Positions 1 through 5,735 of a stretch of 7,095 bases of DNA are shown here, piece by piece. Position 1 is the stretch's first letter; every line of letters begins with the position of its first letter. The notes under the pieces were generated by a model. The model ran no database searches, was not told where the DNA came from, and was given only the letters and a program-made list of their open reading frames with translations. The stretch is from an uncultured Bifidobacterium sp. (GTDB taxonomy: Bacteria > Actinomycetota > Actinomycetes > Actinomycetales > Bifidobacteriaceae): contig CALEGL010000342.1 in the NCBI GenBank assembly GCA_937876495.1, positions 1 through 7,095 on the forward strand, written 5' to 3'. The position numbers and the translations under genes were made by a program.

Positions 1-210
1 TCGTCCACCAACACCGTCGTCCTCGACGACGAGTTCGTCTCCTCGCATCACGCCCGCGTCTACCGTGATCCCGTCTCGGGCGGCTGGGCCATCGAGGATC
101 TGGGCAGCACCAACGGCACCATCGTCGACCAGCGCCGCATATCCGCCCCCACCATTCTCTCCCCTCGCGTCCCCGTCCGCATCGGCGCCACGACATTCGA
201 GCTGAGGTGA
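1..210 (+). CDS. fhaB: FhaB-like FHA-domain protein, 3' end only
   Basis: The last 69 codons and TGA stop of a forkhead-associated (FHA) protein; the start lies upstream of the window. FHA domains bind phosphothreonine peptides. Visible FHA hallmarks are the S-x-x-H-A motif (visible residues 14-18, SSHHA), a following Arg (19), and the GSTNGT motif (35-40) after a Trp-containing strand. The domain closes with a PVRIGATTFELR-type final strand and ends at the stop with no C-terminal extension. This is how the short single-FHA protein FhaB (FipA, Rv0019c in M. tuberculosis) ends. The GR motif normally just upstream is cut off. Being directly before the PP2C phosphatase supports fhaB rather than fhaA. 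In mycobacteria FhaB is linked to the division machinery and to PknA/PknB substrates; that role is inferred here. The N-terminal half cannot be assessed. Confidence 0.88.
   Translation, partial: SSTNTVVLDDEFVSSHHARVYRDPVSGGWAIEDLGSTNGTIVDQRRISAPTILSPRVPVRIGATTFELR
204..210 (+). promoter_or_regulatory. Ribosome binding site of pstP inside the fhaB stop region
   Basis: GAGGTGA at 204-210 is a seven-base match to the anti-Shine-Dalgarno end of 16S rRNA. It lies 5 bases before ATG 216 and includes the fhaB TGA. It decides the pstP start: the alternative GTG at 207 sits inside this element and has only weak GAG triplets upstream. The arrangement suggests that ribosomes ending fhaB re-initiate on pstP. 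Confidence 0.65.
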
Positions 211-215
211 CCTGC

Positions 216-1805
216 ATGCCCAACTCCTCAGCCTCACAGAAGCTCTTCCTCTATTCCACGACGGTCTCCGACGTGGGAACCGTCCGCAGCAACAATCAGG
301 ACTCCTCCTTCGCCGGGGAGCATCTCATCGCCATCTGCGACGGCATGGGCGGGCATGCGGGGGGAGACACCGCGTCCACCATCGCCATCCGTTCGCTAGC
401 GCACATCGAGCATGACGACCTCGGCGGCGACGTCGCGACCGTCTCCTCGATGATGGAGACCTCGGTGATGGCGGCGCATGACGCAATCGTCGGCAAGGCC
501 AAGCACGAGCGAAGCCTTGCCGGGATGGGTACCACCGTCACCGCAGTGGCCCTCGTGGCCGGCTATTGGATCATCGCGCATATCGGCGATTCCCGCGCCT
601 ATCTTCTCCGTGATGGCCGTCTGTCCCGTATGACGACGGACCATAGCTACGTCCAGCACCTCATCGACACGGGGCGCATCACCCCCTCCGAAGCCCGGAA
701 CCATCCACAGCGCAACGTGGTCATGCGGGTCATCGGCGACTTCGACATCGATCCCCACCCTGACATCTCGATTCGCCGCGCGCACCCCGCCGATCGCTGG
801 TTGCTGTGCTCCGATGGTCTGTGCGGAGTCCTCGAGGATTCGACCATCGAGGAGATCCTCGCCGCTACATCCGATCTGGAGCAATGCGCGCAAACGCTCG
901 TGTCCCTCGCACTCAAGGCGGGCAGCACGGACAACGTCACTGCGGTGGTGGCCGATGCGACGCTGGCACTCGATGCATCGTCCTTCGACGCTCCCCATCA
1001 GACACCCTTGATCGGAGGTGCGGCCAGCGCCAGCCTCGAACCCATCGCCGACATCGTCAATCAGCCGGTCGCCACGGCACCGGCCCTGAACGTCGGACGT
1101 GGGTCACCTGCCCAGAAGGCTGCGGCGCTCGTCCAGAGCACCTCGGACGAATCCTCCCGTCAACATGGGGCACAGCCGTCGACGGTCCGCGAACAGACGG
1201 GTGAGAAGGCCGGCCTGGACACCAGCGAGATACCCGTGGTCCAGAAAAGGGACGGACGGCTGACGGCCGACCCCAACGACCCCGAGGTTCTCAAGGCCAT
1301 ACGGGACAACAAGGTGCGCGCACGCCGGGAGAAGAAATCCCGCAGCCTCTGGGGACGGGTGGCGTTCTTCGGCATCATCATCGCCATCCTCGTCGGACTA
1401 GCGTCGGCCGCGGCGAGCGTCTGGCATTGGAGCCAGTCATCCTACTATCTCGGGGAATCGGACGGAGTCGTGACCATCTACCAGGGCGTCCCCACCAACC
1501 TCTTCGGGCTGAGCCTGTCCCATGAGATAGAACGCACGGACATCCGCGTATCCACGCTGCCCCGATCCTGGAGGGACCAGCTGTCCCAGGGAATCACCAT
1601 GGACACCCTCTCTGACGCCAGACAGCATGCCGAGCTCATCCGTCGGGAGGCGACGACCCTGCGTTCCGAATCCTCCGACGACAAGACAGGAACGTCGTCG
1701 AGCTCATCATCCGCATCGGCATCACCGTCGTCATCCGCATCACGGTCATCGTCCACCGCATCACCGTCGTCCTCGTCCTCGGCCAGTGCGAAGGGCGGCG
1801 CATGA
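216..1805 (+). CDS. pstP: PP2C-family Ser/Thr protein phosphatase PstP, membrane anchored
   Basis: Metal-dependent (Mn/Mg) phosphatase that removes phosphate from Ser/Thr on PknA/PknB and their substrates. Counting from ATG 216 (529 aa), the catalytic domain spans about residues 12-250. It has RSNNQD (24-29), DGMGGHAGG (42-50), GMGTT (103-107), GDSRAY (124-129), SDG (199-201) and TDN (238-240), so the expected metal-binding Asp residues are present. A linker of about 130 residues, ending in a basic stretch (RARREKKSR), leads to one membrane helix (about 383-405). An outer segment of about 85 residues starts YYLGESDGVVTIYQG, and a Ser-rich tail follows (about 493-525). Overall length is close to mycobacterial PstP (514 aa). 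ATG 216 is chosen for its strong ribosome binding site. GTG 207 would add three residues and give a 4-base overlap with fhaB, like the other junctions, so it stays possible. The stop overlaps rodA by ATGA. Confidence 0.95.
   Translation: MPNSSASQKLFLYSTTVSDVGTVRSNNQDSSFAGEHLIAICDGMGGHAGGDTASTIAIRSLAHIEHDDLGGDVATVSSMMETSVMAAHDAIVGKAKHERSLAGMGTTVTAVALVAGYWIIAHIGDSRAYLLRDGRLSRMTTDHSYVQHLIDTGRITPSEARNHPQRNVVMRVIGDFDIDPHPDISIRRAHPADRWLLCSDGLCGVLEDSTIEEILAATSDLEQCAQTLVSLALKAGSTDNVTAVVADATLALDASSFDAPHQTPLIGGAASASLEPIADIVNQPVATAPALNVGRGSPAQKAAALVQSTSDESSRQHGAQPSTVREQTGEKAGLDTSEIPVVQKRDGRLTADPNDPEVLKAIRDNKVRARREKKSRSLWGRVAFFGIIIAILVGLASAAASVWHWSQSSYYLGESDGVVTIYQGVPTNLFGLSLSHEIERTDIRVSTLPRSWRDQLSQGITMDTLSDARQHAELIRREATTLRSESSDDKTGTSSSSSSASASPSSSASRSSSTASPSSSSSASAKGGA
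1692..1790 (+). repeat. Low-complexity TCN/TCA-rich repeat encoding the PstP Ser-rich tail
   Basis: About 33 codons made almost entirely of Ser, with some Ala, Pro, Thr and Arg. At DNA level it is an imperfect tandem array: the 14-mer GCATCACCGTCGTC occurs at 1719-1732 and again at 1758-1771, offset by exactly 13 codons. CATCCGCATC units also recur between 1708 and 1741. The period is a multiple of three, so slippage would change tail length without breaking the frame. It codes for the extracellular end of the phosphatase. Confidence 0.8.
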
Positions 1806-3226
1806 TGGTCGCCACACGGCTCCGGCAGATATCGCTTCTCCTGTTCTCCATGGTGTTGGGCTTCATCGCCTTTCTCCAGATGTTCTGGCGCACCACCGGA
1901 GGGTTTCCGGCCCGCTACGCGGGCATGCTCGCCGTCGTCGCCGCCCTGTTCCTCGTCCTCTGGGGTCTGCTGCTGAAGTTCCAGCCCTACGCCAGCCAGT
2001 CGATTCTTCCCTGCGTGCTGCTGCTTACGGCCATCGGGACGATGATGACCTCGCGAATCGACCAGGAGAACGACACCGATGTGGCCTTCCGGCAGCTCAT
2101 CTGGACCTGCATAGCTCTGATCCTCACCGGACTGATCGTTGTGTTCCTCCAGGACTACCGCGTCCTGAGACGGTTCTCTTACGTGAGCATGGTCGTCGGT
2201 CTGGCGCTGCTGCTGTCACCGATGATTCCCGGCCTGGGAAAGGAAATCGGGGGTTCCCGCATCTGGATTGGAGTGGGCAGTCATACCCTGCAGCCGGGGG
2301 AATTCGCCAAGCTGTTCCTCGCCTTCTTCTTCGCCGCCTATCTCTTCGAACGCCGGGACAGGCTCGCCGTCGGCGGACGCAGGATCCTGGGGCTCCAGAT
2401 GCCGCGGATCCGGGACCTCGGCCCCATCGTCATCGTCTGGCTGGCCTCCATGGGCGTGCTGGTCGTCCAGCATGACCTCGGCACCTCGCTGATGTTCTTC
2501 GCGATGTTCGTCTCCATGCTGTACGTGGCGACCGGGCGCAAAAGCTGGCTGGTCATCGGATTCCTCGCCTTCGCAGCCGGCAGCGCGGTGGCGATTCGCA
2601 TCTTCGCCCGTGTGGGATACCGTATCGACGCATGGCTGCATCCCTTCGATGCAGCGGTGTACAACAGGAGCATCGGGGGATCGGGGCAGATCGTGACGGG
2701 CCTCTTCGGCATGGCCTCCGGTGGACTTATGGGAACGGGGCTTGGTCAGGGTCATCCTGCTCTTACTCCTCTGGCGAACTCCGATTTCATCTATTCGTCC
2801 CTTGGCGAGGAACTGGGACTCGTCGGCCTGATGGCGATTCTCGTCCTGTATCTCATCATCGTCTCGTCGGGACTCATCACCGCGATGAAGATCCGCGACG
2901 GGTTCGGCAAGCTTCTGGCGGCCGGTCTGATGTTCACCATGGCCTTCCAGGTGTTCACCGTCGTGGGAGGCATCACCCTGGTGATTCCCCTCACCGGACT
3001 GACTCTGCCGTATATGGCAGCCGGCGGGTCATCCCTGATCGCGAACTACATCCTGGCCGCACTGCTGATCGTCATCTCGAACGCGGCCAACAGGCCGCCG
3101 GCCGACGTCTCCTCTGACACCTTCCGCATGGAGGCTCTCACCGCGCTGAAAAGCCGCGAGACATCCCCCGCCGTACATGAGGGACCTCGTTCAGCCCGTT
3201 CCGGAGAAGGAGGCGAATCCCGATGA
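1802..3226 (+). CDS. rodA: RodA/FtsW-family SEDS peptidoglycan glycosyltransferase
   Basis: Polytopic membrane enzyme that polymerises lipid II into glycan strands. The 474-residue product has about 12 hydrophobic segments, from about residue 10 to 427. SEDS signatures are QPGEFAK (164-170; the Glu/Lys region corresponds to the conserved QP-x-E-x-x-K motif), QHDLGTS (223-229), WLHPFD (278-283), GGLMGTGLGQG (307-317), NSDFIYSSLGEELG (326-339) and a Gly/Pro-rich stretch ending AAGGSS (406-411). Asp283 is the likely equivalent of the proposed catalytic Asp. A hydrophilic tail (about 428-474) rich in Arg, Ser and Thr follows the last helix. Length matches mycobacterial RodA (469 aa). The neighbouring class B PBP points to RodA, the elongation enzyme, rather than FtsW, which normally sits in the dcw cluster. 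AAGGG at 1791-1795 can serve ATG 1802 or the next codon, ATG 1805. ATG 1802 overlaps the pstP stop by 4 bases, as the ATG of pbpA does with this gene's stop. Confidence 0.95.
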   Translation: MMVATRLRQISLLLFSMVLGFIAFLQMFWRTTGGFPARYAGMLAVVAALFLVLWGLLLKFQPYASQSILPCVLLLTAIGTMMTSRIDQENDTDVAFRQLIWTCIALILTGLIVVFLQDYRVLRRFSYVSMVVGLALLLSPMIPGLGKEIGGSRIWIGVGSHTLQPGEFAKLFLAFFFAAYLFERRDRLAVGGRRILGLQMPRIRDLGPIVIVWLASMGVLVVQHDLGTSLMFFAMFVSMLYVATGRKSWLVIGFLAFAAGSAVAIRIFARVGYRIDAWLHPFDAAVYNRSIGGSGQIVTGLFGMASGGLMGTGLGQGHPALTPLANSDFIYSSLGEELGLVGLMAILVLYLIIVSSGLITAMKIRDGFGKLLAAGLMFTMAFQVFTVVGGITLVIPLTGLTLPYMAAGGSSLIANYILAALLIVISNAANRPPADVSSDTFRMEALTALKSRETSPAVHEGPRSARSGEGGESR

Positions 3227-4689
3227 ACAACTCCCTGCGTCAACTGTTCACTGCCGTCGTCGTCCTCTTCGTCGTTCTGGGGATGTCGAGCAGTGTGATT
3301 ATGGCCATCAAGGCCGACGCGCTCAATGCCGACCCACGCAACGGGCGGACGCTGTACCATGAATTCGACGCTCCCCGGGGCGCCATTCTCGCCGCCGACG
3401 GCACCGTGCTCGCCGAATCGACGGCGGTGAACGACGCCTTCAAATACCAGAGATCCTACAGCAACGGGCCGGTGTACGCTCCTGTCACCGGATACTTCTC
3501 CATCAGTCAGAACGCCGACCGCGGTATCGAAGCCTCCCGCGGCACCCTGCTCAGCGGACGGTCCGACACCCTCATCTGGCAGCGCTTCAAGTCCTTGTTC
3601 TCGGGGACGGAGAACAAGGGGGCCTCCATCGAAACCTCCATCGACACGAAGCTGCAGACCCTCGCCTATTCGCTGCTGAAGGACCGTGACGCCTCCCTCG
3701 TGGCCATCGAACCCAGCACAGGTCGTATCCTTGCCATGGTCAGCACACCCAGCTACGACCCCAACTCGCTGGCCTCCCATGACACCACCGCAGTGAACAA
3801 GGCCTACGCGAAGCTCACGTCGGATTCCTCAAACCCCATGCTCAACAGAGCGACGTCGGAGCTCTACCCGCCGGGGTCAACGTTCAAGACCATCGTGGCG
3901 GCAACGGCTCTGGAGACCGGCAAATACGACGTCAACACGAAGATTCCAGCAGGAACCAGCTATACTCTTCCGGGAACCATGACCCAGCTGACGAACGTTG
4001 AGAGCGCCGCGAACGGTTCAAACGGCAAGATCAGCTTCGAAGATGCTCTGGCATACTCATCCAATACGGCCTTCTCCCAGCTCGGGGTGGCGCTTGGGGA
4101 CTCAGCCGTCAGCGCGCAGGCGAAAAAACTGGGATTCGGGTCCTCGATCACACTGGATGGCTCAACGTCGACGGGACTGCCGATGAAGGCCGTCGCATCC
4201 TCCTTCCCCACGGGGGTGTCATCCGACAAGGTCGCTCTTGCTTCCATCGGACAGGGCGACACGCTGGAGACCCCTCTCCAGAACGCCATGATCGCGGCGG
4301 CCATCGCCAACGACGGCAAACTCATGCAACCGACGCTTGTGGATCGAGTCCGATCCAGTGATCTGTCGGTGCTTTCCGAGACGACACCGACGCTGATGTC
4401 CAAGGCCTTCAGCGCCAGCACGGCCAATAAGCTCACACAGATGATGGAAGCCGTTGTCACCAAGGCGACCCCCAGTCTGGCCGTCTCGGGCGTGAAGGTG
4501 GCAGCAAAGACGGGAACCGCCCAGACGGGAACGGACAATGAAACCATCGATGCGTGGGTCATCGCCTTCGCACCGGCGGACAACCCCAAAATCGCGATAT
4601 CCCTGGTCGTCCATGACGCCGGAGAACATTCGTATAGCGTCACGAACCCGGTCATACAGCAGGTGATCGAGGAGGCGATGAAGGAATGA
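3223..4689 (+). CDS. pbpA: Class B penicillin-binding protein PbpA (peptidoglycan transpeptidase)
   Basis: D,D-transpeptidase that cross-links stem peptides outside the membrane; target of beta-lactams and expected partner of the RodA next to it. The product has 488 residues, close to mycobacterial PbpA (491). A short cytoplasmic N-terminus is followed by one membrane helix (about 9-29). The non-catalytic domain starts at RGAILAADG (52-60). The transpeptidase domain runs from about residue 135 to the end, with the three active-site motifs intact: STFK (219-222, nucleophile Ser219), SSN (279-281) and KTGT (429-432). No transglycosylase domain and no C-terminal PASTA repeats are seen, so it is the short PbpA type and not a PBP2x/PonA form. 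GAAGGAGG at 3206-3213, 9 bases before ATG 3223, is a strong ribosome binding site lying inside rodA. An unusual 10-bp inverted repeat sits at 3593-3619. The stop overlaps pknA by ATGA. Confidence 0.96.
   Translation: MNNSLRQLFTAVVVLFVVLGMSSSVIMAIKADALNADPRNGRTLYHEFDAPRGAILAADGTVLAESTAVNDAFKYQRSYSNGPVYAPVTGYFSISQNADRGIEASRGTLLSGRSDTLIWQRFKSLFSGTENKGASIETSIDTKLQTLAYSLLKDRDASLVAIEPSTGRILAMVSTPSYDPNSLASHDTTAVNKAYAKLTSDSSNPMLNRATSELYPPGSTFKTIVAATALETGKYDVNTKIPAGTSYTLPGTMTQLTNVESAANGSNGKISFEDALAYSSNTAFSQLGVALGDSAVSAQAKKLGFGSSITLDGSTSTGLPMKAVASSFPTGVSSDKVALASIGQGDTLETPLQNAMIAAAIANDGKLMQPTLVDRVRSSDLSVLSETTPTLMSKAFSASTANKLTQMMEAVVTKATPSLAVSGVKVAAKTGTAQTGTDNETIDAWVIAFAPADNPKIAISLVVHDAGEHSYSVTNPVIQQVIEEAMKE
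3593..3619. other. Perfect 10-bp inverted repeat within pbpA
   Basis: CCTTGTTCTC (3593-3602) and GAGAACAAGG (3610-3619) are exact reverse complements around a 7-base loop; an additional G-U pair is possible outside (3592/3620). There is no T-run after it, so it does not look like an intrinsic terminator. It covers codons 124-132, between the N-terminal domain and the transpeptidase domain. The function is unknown and chance is possible. Confidence 0.5.
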
Positions 4690-5735
4690 AGCTTTTGGAG
4701 GGGCAGCTCATCCATCATCGCTACCGTCTGGATCATCGTCTGGCCCAAGGGGGGATGGGCGAGGTCTGGAAGGGGTACGACATCCAGCTCAGGCGTCCCG
4801 TGGCAATCAAGGCGCTTCGAGGCGATACGGGCGACGTGGAGGTCAAGCTGCGCCGTCTCCGCGCCGAAGCTCACAACTCGGCCAACCTCGCCCATCCGAA
4901 CATCGCGGCGCTGTTCGAGTACTACGAGCACAACGGCATCGGTTTCCTCATCATGGAATACGTGCCCAGCAAATCCCTTGCCGACATCTACCGGAAGCAG
5001 GGGGCGATGGATCCCACCGTGCTTCTGCCCATCCTCATCCAGACAGCCCGGGGGCTTTTCGTCGCGCACTCCCACGGGGTCATACACCGGGACGTGAAGC
5101 CCGCGAACATCATGGTGGCGGATGACGGCGAAGTCAAGATCACGGACTTCGGCGTCTCCTACTCCACCAACCAGGAGCAGATCACCCAGGATGGCATGGT
5201 GGTCGGAACGGCGCAGTACATCTCTCCCGAGCAGGCGCAGGGCAGGCAGGCCACCCCCCAGTCCGACATCTACTCCCTCGGTGTCGTGGCATACGAGGGA
5301 TTGTGCGGACACCGGCCCTTCACGGGAACCACCCCCGTCGACATCGCGGCCGCCCAGGTCAACGATCCCGTGCCCCCTCTGCCGGATGACGTCGACCTCG
5401 AACTGAATCTCTTCGTCATGTCCATGCTTGCCAAGGACCCGCGGGACCGTCCCAGGGACGCGCTCGTCGTGTCAAGAACGCTTGCGCGCATCGAACGCCG
5501 TCTGCTTGACGAGCAGACCCGGCTGACCGAGGAGACGACGGCGATGGATTCCGGCAGCCGTCCTGTGCGACGCATCGCCAGCTCGCCCCACACGGGCGAG
5601 CTTCTCACCCATCTTCCGACTTCCGCGGCGCAGAGCGACGGCAAGTCGCCATCCACGCCAGCGGTCGTCCACGCGGGGCATCGTCGTCCCGGACGAATCC
5701 TCCGCAACCAGACCGACGGGAAGGAACAGCAATGA
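4686..5735 (+). CDS. pknA: PknA-type eukaryotic-like Ser/Thr protein kinase without a membrane anchor
   Basis: Hanks-type kinase of the cell-shape and division signalling cluster. The kinase domain covers about residues 12-272 of 349. It has a Gly-rich loop AQGGMGEVW (20-28), catalytic Lys42 in VAIK, helix C Glu61, catalytic loop HRDVKPAN (134-141, Asp136), DFG (154-156), GTAQY (174-178) and SPEQ (180-183). The Ala at the first Gly position of the loop also occurs in mycobacterial PknA (from memory). All catalytic residues are present, so it should be active. The tail (about 273-349) is hydrophilic, rich in Thr, Ser and Arg, with no hydrophobic stretch. The product therefore appears cytosolic, unlike M. 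tuberculosis PknA (431 aa, with a membrane helix). The start has GGAGG at 4671-4675, 10 bases upstream, inside pbpA. Position before pknB and 4-base overlaps on both sides support pknA. A 9-bp inverted repeat lies in the tail coding region (5580-5602). Confidence 0.93.
   Translation: MKLLEGQLIHHRYRLDHRLAQGGMGEVWKGYDIQLRRPVAIKALRGDTGDVEVKLRRLRAEAHNSANLAHPNIAALFEYYEHNGIGFLIMEYVPSKSLADIYRKQGAMDPTVLLPILIQTARGLFVAHSHGVIHRDVKPANIMVADDGEVKITDFGVSYSTNQEQITQDGMVVGTAQYISPEQAQGRQATPQSDIYSLGVVAYEGLCGHRPFTGTTPVDIAAAQVNDPVPPLPDDVDLELNLFVMSMLAKDPRDRPRDALVVSRTLARIERRLLDEQTRLTEETTAMDSGSRPVRRIASSPHTGELLTHLPTSAAQSDGKSPSTPAVVHAGHRRPGRILRNQTDGKEQQ
5580..5602. other. Perfect 9-bp inverted repeat in the pknA tail coding region
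   Basis: AGCTCGCCC (5580-5588) and GGGCGAGCT (5594-5602) pair perfectly around the 5-base loop CACAC, giving a GC-rich hairpin about 130 bases before the pknB start. It encodes pknA residues 299-306. It is not followed by a T-run, so it is not a typical intrinsic terminator. It could act as an mRNA processing or attenuation element, or be a chance structure. Confidence 0.5.

Noticed and set aside
396..998. A 200-codon minus-strand frame inside pstP
   Set aside because: It mirrors the PP2C catalytic domain and has no family resemblance of its own.
1896..1924. Two adjacent short stems (CCGGA/TCCGG and GCCCGC/GCGGGC) early in rodA
   Set aside because: Stems of 5-6 bp that share a base; expected often by chance at this GC content and not followed by a T-run.
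2455..2474. Short hairpin (TGCTGG/CCAGCA) in rodA
   Set aside because: Six base pairs with a tetraloop in a conserved coding segment; no evidence beyond chance.
1627..2475. A 282-codon plus-strand frame overlapping pstP and rodA
   Set aside because: The product is extremely His/Arg/Pro-rich, typical of an out-of-frame reading of GC-rich DNA, and it conflicts with the catalytic and membrane segments of the real genes.
3083..3098. GCGGCC/GGCCGC hairpin near the rodA 3' end
   Set aside because: Six base pairs, no T-run, and transcription must continue into the overlapping pbpA, so it is not a terminator.
3046..3780. A 244-codon minus-strand frame over rodA/pbpA
   Set aside because: Antisense to strong genes, Gly/Val/Arg-rich composition, no domain, no sensible gene context.
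3960..5312. A 450-codon open frame on the minus strand across the pbpA/pknA junction
   Set aside because: It lies fully antisense to two well-supported enzymes with intact motifs. The translation has no recognisable domain and changes character at the junction. Long antisense frames are expected in GC-rich coding DNA.
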